A stretch of DNA of 18,196 bases, from assembly GCA_020216895.1 (NCBI GenBank), contig JAIWOM010000004.1, positions 1 to 18,196 of the forward strand, read 5' to 3'. The position numbers and the translations under genes were made by a program. Below are positions 15,205-18,196 of this stretch, piece by piece. How positions within the stretch are numbered: the first letter of the stretch is position 1; each line of letters starts with the position of its first letter. Origin of the DNA: Microcella sp. GTDB lineage: Bacteria; Actinomycetota; Actinomycetes; Actinomycetales; Microbacteriaceae. Below the pieces are notes generated by a model. That model saw only the letters and a program-made list of their open reading frames with translations, was not told where the DNA came from and ran no database searches.

Positions 15205-15968
15205 CTGCTCTCTACTCGCTTCAGGGCGTCACGAAGAAGTACGGCCCCAACACCGTCCTGAACGACGTGAGTTTCGAAATCGGCGAGAACGAGGTCGTGG
15301 GGCTCCTCGGAGACAATGGCGCGGGCAAATCGACGCTCGTCAAGATCATGTCCGGTGTCGTGCAGGCGGATGCCGGTGAGTTCACGTGGGGCGGATCGAC
15401 CATCGATCGGATGAGCCGGGAAACGACCGAACGCCTCGGCGTCGAGACGATTTTCCAGGATTCCGCACTCGTCCCGTTCATGACGATTACGCGCAATATC
15501 TTTATGGGTCGCGAGATCACAAACCGTCTCGGCTTCATGAAGATGAAGCAGATGGACGCGATCACCGCTGACGTACTCGATTCCGTCGTCACGATCGAGG
15601 GCATCAAGAGCCCGAAGCAACTCGTGGCGTCGCTGTCGGGTGGCCAGGCTCAGGCCGTCGCCATTGCCCGGGCGGTGCACTTCAAGCGCAGCCTCCTCAT
15701 TCTTGATGAGCCCACGTCGGCGTTGGCTGTCCGTGCAACCGAAGCACTGTTGGCTTACCTGACACAACTCAAGTCAGAAGGCGTGAGCTCGGTTCTCGTG
15801 ACCCACAACCTTCACCATGCGTATCAGGTGTGCGATCGGCACATCGTCATGAACCATGGTCGGAAGATCCTGGATGTCCGTCGCGAAGACACGTCGGTGG
15901 AGGAACTCACCGCTGCCGTCGTGGAAGGCGCGGAGGGGATCCGTCGATACCGAGAGGGCCGTCACTGA
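15201..15968 (+). CDS. Sugar/inositol ABC transporter ATP-binding protein, single nucleotide-binding domain
   Basis: This 255-aa cytoplasmic ATPase energises the importer. Walker A is GDNGAGKST (37-45), the Q-loop is Gln86 in IFQD, the signature is LSGGQ (145-149), Walker B is LLILDE (165-170) with catalytic Glu170, and the H-loop is His202 in THN. Many RbsA/MglA-type ATPases of this importer class carry two ABC domains; this one has a single complete domain, like FrcA-type proteins, so it must act as a homodimer. The residue after the signature is alanine (SGGQAQAVAIARA), where arginine or another basic residue is common. It is translationally coupled to the permease and closes the importer operon. 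Confidence 0.93.
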   Translation: MTALYSLQGVTKKYGPNTVLNDVSFEIGENEVVGLLGDNGAGKSTLVKIMSGVVQADAGEFTWGGSTIDRMSRETTERLGVETIFQDSALVPFMTITRNIFMGREITNRLGFMKMKQMDAITADVLDSVVTIEGIKSPKQLVASLSGGQAQAVAIARAVHFKRSLLILDEPTSALAVRATEALLAYLTQLKSEGVSSVLVTHNLHHAYQVCDRHIVMNHGRKILDVRREDTSVEELTAAVVEGAEGIRRYREGRH

Positions 15969-15989
15969 CGGTCGTCGAGGAAGGGAAAG

Positions 15990-16023
15990 CGGGGCTCGAT
16001 CCTCACACAGCGGTCGAGCCCCG
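15990..16023 (+). terminator. Hairpin downstream of the importer ATPase
   Basis: CGGGGCTCGA (15990-15999) pairs perfectly with TCGAGCCCCG (16014-16023) across a 14-nt loop, 21 nt after the stop codon. Only a short TCT follows, so it is at best a weak intrinsic terminator, perhaps acting with the next hairpin. Confidence 0.45.
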
Positions 16024-16060
16024 TCTAACCCCGGTCTAAGGACGCTCCTGGAGGGTCCTT

Positions 16061-16106
16061 TGAGTCCGGTTCCGCACACTGGTGGTGGTGTGCGGAACCG
16101 GACTCA
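16061..16106. terminator. Bidirectional terminator between the convergent ATPase and GntR genes
   Basis: TGAGTCCGGTTCCGCACAC (16061-16079) pairs perfectly with its complement at 16088-16106, a 19-bp stem with the 8-nt loop TGGTGGTG. It lies 2 nt past the stop of the GntR gene on the minus strand and about 93 nt past the ATPase stop on the plus strand, so it can serve both convergent transcripts. Confidence 0.75.
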
Positions 16107-16108
16107 TG

Positions 16109-16903
16109 TCATTTCTCGACGAGGGTGACCTCGAACGCGTAGACGTCCGGCTGATAGCAGTGTCGGCCGAACTCTACGGCGCGGCCCGAGCCGTCGAACG
16201 CGGTCCGTTCCATGGTGAGCACGGCGCCGCCGCGTTCGAGGCCGAGGATGTCGGCTTCATCGGGAGTGGCCCTTCGTGCACCGATGCGCTGCTGCGCGAC
16301 CCGCATCGTTATTCCCCGCGATCGGAGCACCTGATAGAGCCCATGCTCAGCGATGTCGTCGGTCGAAAGGTTGGTGATGTCTGCTGGCAGCCAATTCTCG
16401 AGGATTGCCACGGGGGCACCGTCTGCCCTGCGCACCCGCCGGAGATGCACGACCGGCCCACCGTCGGTGATTCCGAGTCGCTCGGAGACGAGTCCCGTCG
16501 ATTCGACGACCTCCATCGAGAGGACGTCTGTGCTCGGGTGCTGACCGCTCTGCACCAGATCGTCGTACAGGCTCGTCAGTTCGAGGCCGCGCGTGACCTG
16601 GCCCTGAACTACCTGAGTGCCGATCCCGCGTCGTCGGACGAGGAGTCCTTTCGCGACGACTTCCTGGATCGCACGGCGGACCGTCGGACGACTCAATCCG
16701 AGGCGGTTCCCGAGGGCAATCTCGTTTTCCAGCCGTGCGCCGGGCGGGAGATCGCCATCGCGAACCGCTTGCTCGATGATCTGAGCGATCTGGAAGTAGA
16801 GCGGAATTGGCCCTGACCGGTCCAGCTTCATGAACTTGCTGAGGGGAAGGACTACTTCGCCCGTGCCGGAGAGGGCGTCGGCGTTCGCGGTGCTCACTGA
16901 CAT
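16109..16903 (-). CDS. GntR-family (HutC subfamily) transcriptional regulator with UTRA domain
   Basis: This 264-aa regulator has an N-terminal winged helix at about residues 33-100: PLYFQIAQIIEQAVRDGDLPPGARLENE, then the recognition region LGLSRPTVRRAIQEV, then the wing GLLVRRRGIGTQVV. A UTRA ligand-binding domain follows (about 105-260), including HLRRVRRADGAPVAILENWLP and LTMERTAFDGSGRAVEFGRHCY, which binds a small effector, often a sugar phosphate. I chose the ATG at 16903 because a CATAGT -10 box (16916-16911) lies 7 nt upstream, suggesting a leaderless mRNA. Extension to the TTG at 16942 would run through that box and operator D. As the only regulator in the locus, with a shared element in four promoters including its own, it is the likely repressor of inositol uptake and catabolism. 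It is not the IclR-, DeoR- or LacI-type IolR of other bacteria. Confidence 0.92.
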   Translation of the reverse strand: MSVSTANADALSGTGEVVLPLSKFMKLDRSGPIPLYFQIAQIIEQAVRDGDLPPGARLENEIALGNRLGLSRPTVRRAIQEVVAKGLLVRRRGIGTQVVQGQVTRGLELTSLYDDLVQSGQHPSTDVLSMEVVESTGLVSERLGITDGGPVVHLRRVRRADGAPVAILENWLPADITNLSTDDIAEHGLYQVLRSRGITMRVAQQRIGARRATPDEADILGLERGGAVLTMERTAFDGSGRAVEFGRHCYQPDVYAFEVTLVEK

Positions 16904-16910
16904 GAAGCCA

Positions 16911-16935
16911 ACTATGCCAGCTTGACCTAACAAAT
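16911..16935 (-). promoter_or_regulatory. GntR gene promoter and candidate autoregulatory operator, site D
   Basis: TTGACCTAACAAAT (top strand 16922-16935) matches the shared element, with core TGACCTAACA at 16923-16932. On the minus strand it lies just upstream of the CATAGT -10 box (16916-16911), within the -35/-10 spacer, a classical position for autorepression. No good -35 hexamer is visible. Confidence 0.6.
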
Positions 16936-17006
16936 TAACCAATCACGCCGAATGTCAAGATGGGCGCGGCGTGACGTCACTCGCCGACTTCTGTAGCCTG
17001 CCGACC

Positions 17007-17150
17007 ATGACCGAGCACCTCGCCCTGCCGCTCCCGCCCGTCGACCCGGCGCTCGCGCCGTGGCTCGTGCCCGTGTTCGCGCTCATGGCGGTGACCGGGC
17101 TCGTCGTGCTCATCTGGCAGGCCGTGCGCTACTTCCGCGACAACAAGTAG
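17007..17150 (+). CDS. Small single-span membrane protein, 47 aa, function unknown
   Basis: The frame runs ATG 17007 to TAG 17148-17150. The peptide begins MTEHLALPLPPVDPALAPW, continues with one hydrophobic helix (about residues 19-37, WLVPVFALMAVTGLVVLIW) and ends in a basic tail QAVRYFRDNK, consistent with an N-out/C-in single-span protein. Every codon but a few ends in G or C, as in real genes here. TAGCCT (16994-16999) lies 7 nt before the ATG, so a leaderless mRNA is likely; there is no Shine-Dalgarno. It lies between the GntR gene and the glycine riboswitch and I do not recognise the family. Confidence 0.65.
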   Translation: MTEHLALPLPPVDPALAPWLVPVFALMAVTGLVVLIWQAVRYFRDNK

Positions 17151-17179
17151 CGCGCATCCCTCGCCCGGCGCCCAGGGAG

Positions 17180-17185
17180 TAGAGT
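17180..17185 (+). promoter_or_regulatory. Possible -10 box for the riboswitch-gcvT transcript
   Basis: TAGAGT lies about 40 nt upstream of the first glycine aptamer. It fits the TANNNT pattern used in this window, but no clear -35 element was found. Confidence 0.3.
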
Positions 17186-17224
17186 GAGCGCGCACCGCCC
17201 CAACTGAATACTCGGCCGTTTCCG

Positions 17225-17440
17225 CGATGCGGGAGAGCCGGCGGCACCGCCCGTCGGCACCGAAGGAGCAAGCCTCCCCGCCAATCTCTCAGGTCACACG
17301 TACCGCATCAGCCAGGCCACTCTGAAAAGCAGGGCACCGACCGCGCGTCGGTTCGGCCCTCGCCCACGGTGAAAACCCCGACCGCCTGCCACGAGCAGGG
17401 CGGCCGCGGCGAAACTCTCAGGCACGATGACAGAGGGGGA
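17225..17440 (+). promoter_or_regulatory. Tandem glycine riboswitch (gcvT motif)
   Basis: Two aptamers lie in the leader of gcvT. In aptamer 1, P1 pairs GATGCGG (17226-17232) with CCGCATC (17303-17309). Conserved elements are GGGAGAG (17231-17237), ACCGAAGGAGCAA (17259-17271) and AATCTCTCAGGT (17283-17294). Aptamer 2 has ACTCTGAAAAGC (17319-17330), GCGAAACTCTCAGGCA (17409-17424) and the terminal GACAGAGGGG (17429-17438), whose CAGAG can pair with CTCTG at 17320-17324. The short linker between aptamers and the spacing to gcvT are as in known glycine-ON switches that control the glycine cleavage system. The rest of 17151-17224 shows nothing further. Confidence 0.93.
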
Positions 17441-17472
17441 GTTCCACCGGCCGTCCGCGTCAGGAGAACTCC
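17438..17472 (+). promoter_or_regulatory. Expression platform: ribosome-site sequestering hairpin of gcvT
   Basis: GGAGTTC (17438-17444) is exactly complementary to GAACTCC (17466-17472), which covers the last base of the AGGAG ribosome site (17462-17466) and the spacer up to the GTG. The 5' arm overlaps the G-rich 3' end of aptamer 2, so glycine binding could compete with this hairpin. There is no U-tract, so control is probably at translation initiation. Confidence 0.6.
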
Positions 17473-18196
17473 GTGTCTGAAACACCGCAGTCCGAATCCT
17501 CGCCCGCCCCGCGCTTCTCACCGCTGCACGCGGTGCACGAGGCCCTCGGCGCCGCGTTCACCGACTTCGCCGGCTGGCAGATGCCGGTGCGCTACAGCTC
17601 CGATCTCGCCGAGCATCACGCGGTGCGCACCGCGGCGGGCATCTTCGACATCTCGCACATGGCCGAGATCGCGGTCGACGGCGCCGACGCGGCCGCGTTC
17701 CTCGACGCGTCCCTCGCCGGTCGCCTGTCGGCCATGGCGGTCGGAAAGGCGAAGTACTCGCTGATCCTGAACGAGCAGGGCGGCATCGTCGACGACCTCA
17801 TCGTCTACCGCATGGCCGACGATTCCTTCCTCGTCGTCGCGAACGCGTCCAACCGCTTCGCCGTCGTGGATGCCCTCCGCGAGCGCGCCGCCGGCGTGGG
17901 CGGCCCGGCCTTCGCCGTCGAGCTCGACGACCGCACCGAGCAGATCGCCCTCATCGCCGTGCAGGGCCCCGCGTCGGAGGCCGTGCTCGCCGTGACCGAG
18001 GGGCTCAGCATCGAGGGGCTCGCCGACCTGAAGTACTACGCCTGGGGGTCCGGCAGCTTCGGCGGCTCCGACCTCATCGTCGCGCGCACCGGCTACACGG
18101 GCGAGGACGGCTTCGAGCTCTACGCGCCGGTCGAGCACGCGGCCGCGCTGTGGGCCGCCCTGACCGCCGCCGGCGAGCCGCTCGGCCTGGTGCCCT
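17473..18196 (+). CDS. gcvT: Glycine cleavage system T protein (aminomethyltransferase), 3' truncated by the window
   Basis: GcvT transfers the methylene group from the aminomethyl-lipoyl H protein to tetrahydrofolate and releases ammonia. About 241 codons are visible of a usual ~370. Recognisable segments are SPLHAVHEALGAAFTDFAG (16-34) and MPVRYSS (37-43), then AVRTAAGIFDISHMAEI (50-66), the folate-site motif GGIVDDLIVYR (103-113) with Asp107/Asp108, the AVQGPAS segment (about 173-179), and TGYTGEDGFELY shortly before the edge. The start is GTG 17473 with AGGAG at 17462-17466, 6 nt upstream. It is controlled by the glycine riboswitch directly upstream. The frame runs off the window without a stop. 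Confidence 0.96.
   Translation, partial: MSETPQSESSPAPRFSPLHAVHEALGAAFTDFAGWQMPVRYSSDLAEHHAVRTAAGIFDISHMAEIAVDGADAAAFLDASLAGRLSAMAVGKAKYSLILNEQGGIVDDLIVYRMADDSFLVVANASNRFAVVDALRERAAGVGGPAFAVELDDRTEQIALIAVQGPASEAVLAVTEGLSIEGLADLKYYAWGSGSFGGSDLIVARTGYTGEDGFELYAPVEHAAALWAALTAAGEPLGLVP

Noticed and set aside
16037..16060. TAAGGAC...GTCCTTTG inverted repeat between the convergent genes, resembling the operator half TAAGGACA
   Set aside because: It lies between two terminator-like hairpins with no promoter nearby and has a mismatch; probably structural or coincidental.
16904..16942. TTG start extending the GntR protein by 13 residues
   Set aside because: The extension overlaps the operator and the -10 box, and the ATG at 16903 fits a leaderless transcript.
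1..18196. CRISPR arrays, insertion sequences, tRNA/rRNA genes, attachment sites
   Set aside because: No regularly spaced repeats, transposase-like frames, terminal inverted repeats or tRNA-like folds were seen.

Overview
The window is high-GC DNA with strongly GC-biased codon third positions. Several genes appear leaderless, with a TANNNT-type -10 box placed 6-8 nt before the start codon. Together with the gene content this points to an actinobacterium, most likely Micrococcales/Microbacteriaceae. That placement is inference; no rRNA or marker gene is present.

Layout. (1) 1-3897 is ordinary chromosome: the 3' end of a MarR-type regulator, a CaCA-family cation antiporter, a convergent short-chain dehydrogenase, a divergent two-gene set of small membrane proteins (DUF4395 and DUF2892/YgaP-like) behind a CsoR/CstR-like palindrome, and a Lon-substrate-binding-domain protein. 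(2) 3898-16942 is a complete-looking inositol uptake and catabolism locus. It holds an unassigned TIM-barrel isomerase, then iolC, a Cgl0159-type putative class I aldolase, iolB, iolD, iolE, iolG and an iolH-like isomerase in one tight operon. An ABC importer follows (lipoprotein, permease, single-domain ATPase), and a convergent GntR/HutC-type regulator closes the locus. (3) 16943-18196 is chromosome again: a 47-aa membrane protein, a tandem glycine riboswitch and the 5' part of gcvT.

How the locus should work: the importer brings in an inositol. IolG oxidises it to inosose, IolE dehydrates this to the trione, IolD opens the ring, IolB isomerises the deoxyglucuronate, and IolC phosphorylates the product. 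The Cgl0159-type protein is placed to perform the final aldol cleavage normally done by IolJ. No iolA and no canonical iolJ is in the window.

Most notable points. A conserved ~13-bp element close to TTGTCCTAACAAA occurs once in each of four promoter regions (isomerase, iolC, importer, regulator) and is a strong candidate operator of the GntR protein. Third-position composition changes sharply inside iolB, from about 60-65% GC3 before codon ~183 to about 95% after it, right at the conserved metal-binding cupin motif, which suggests a recombination join within the operon.
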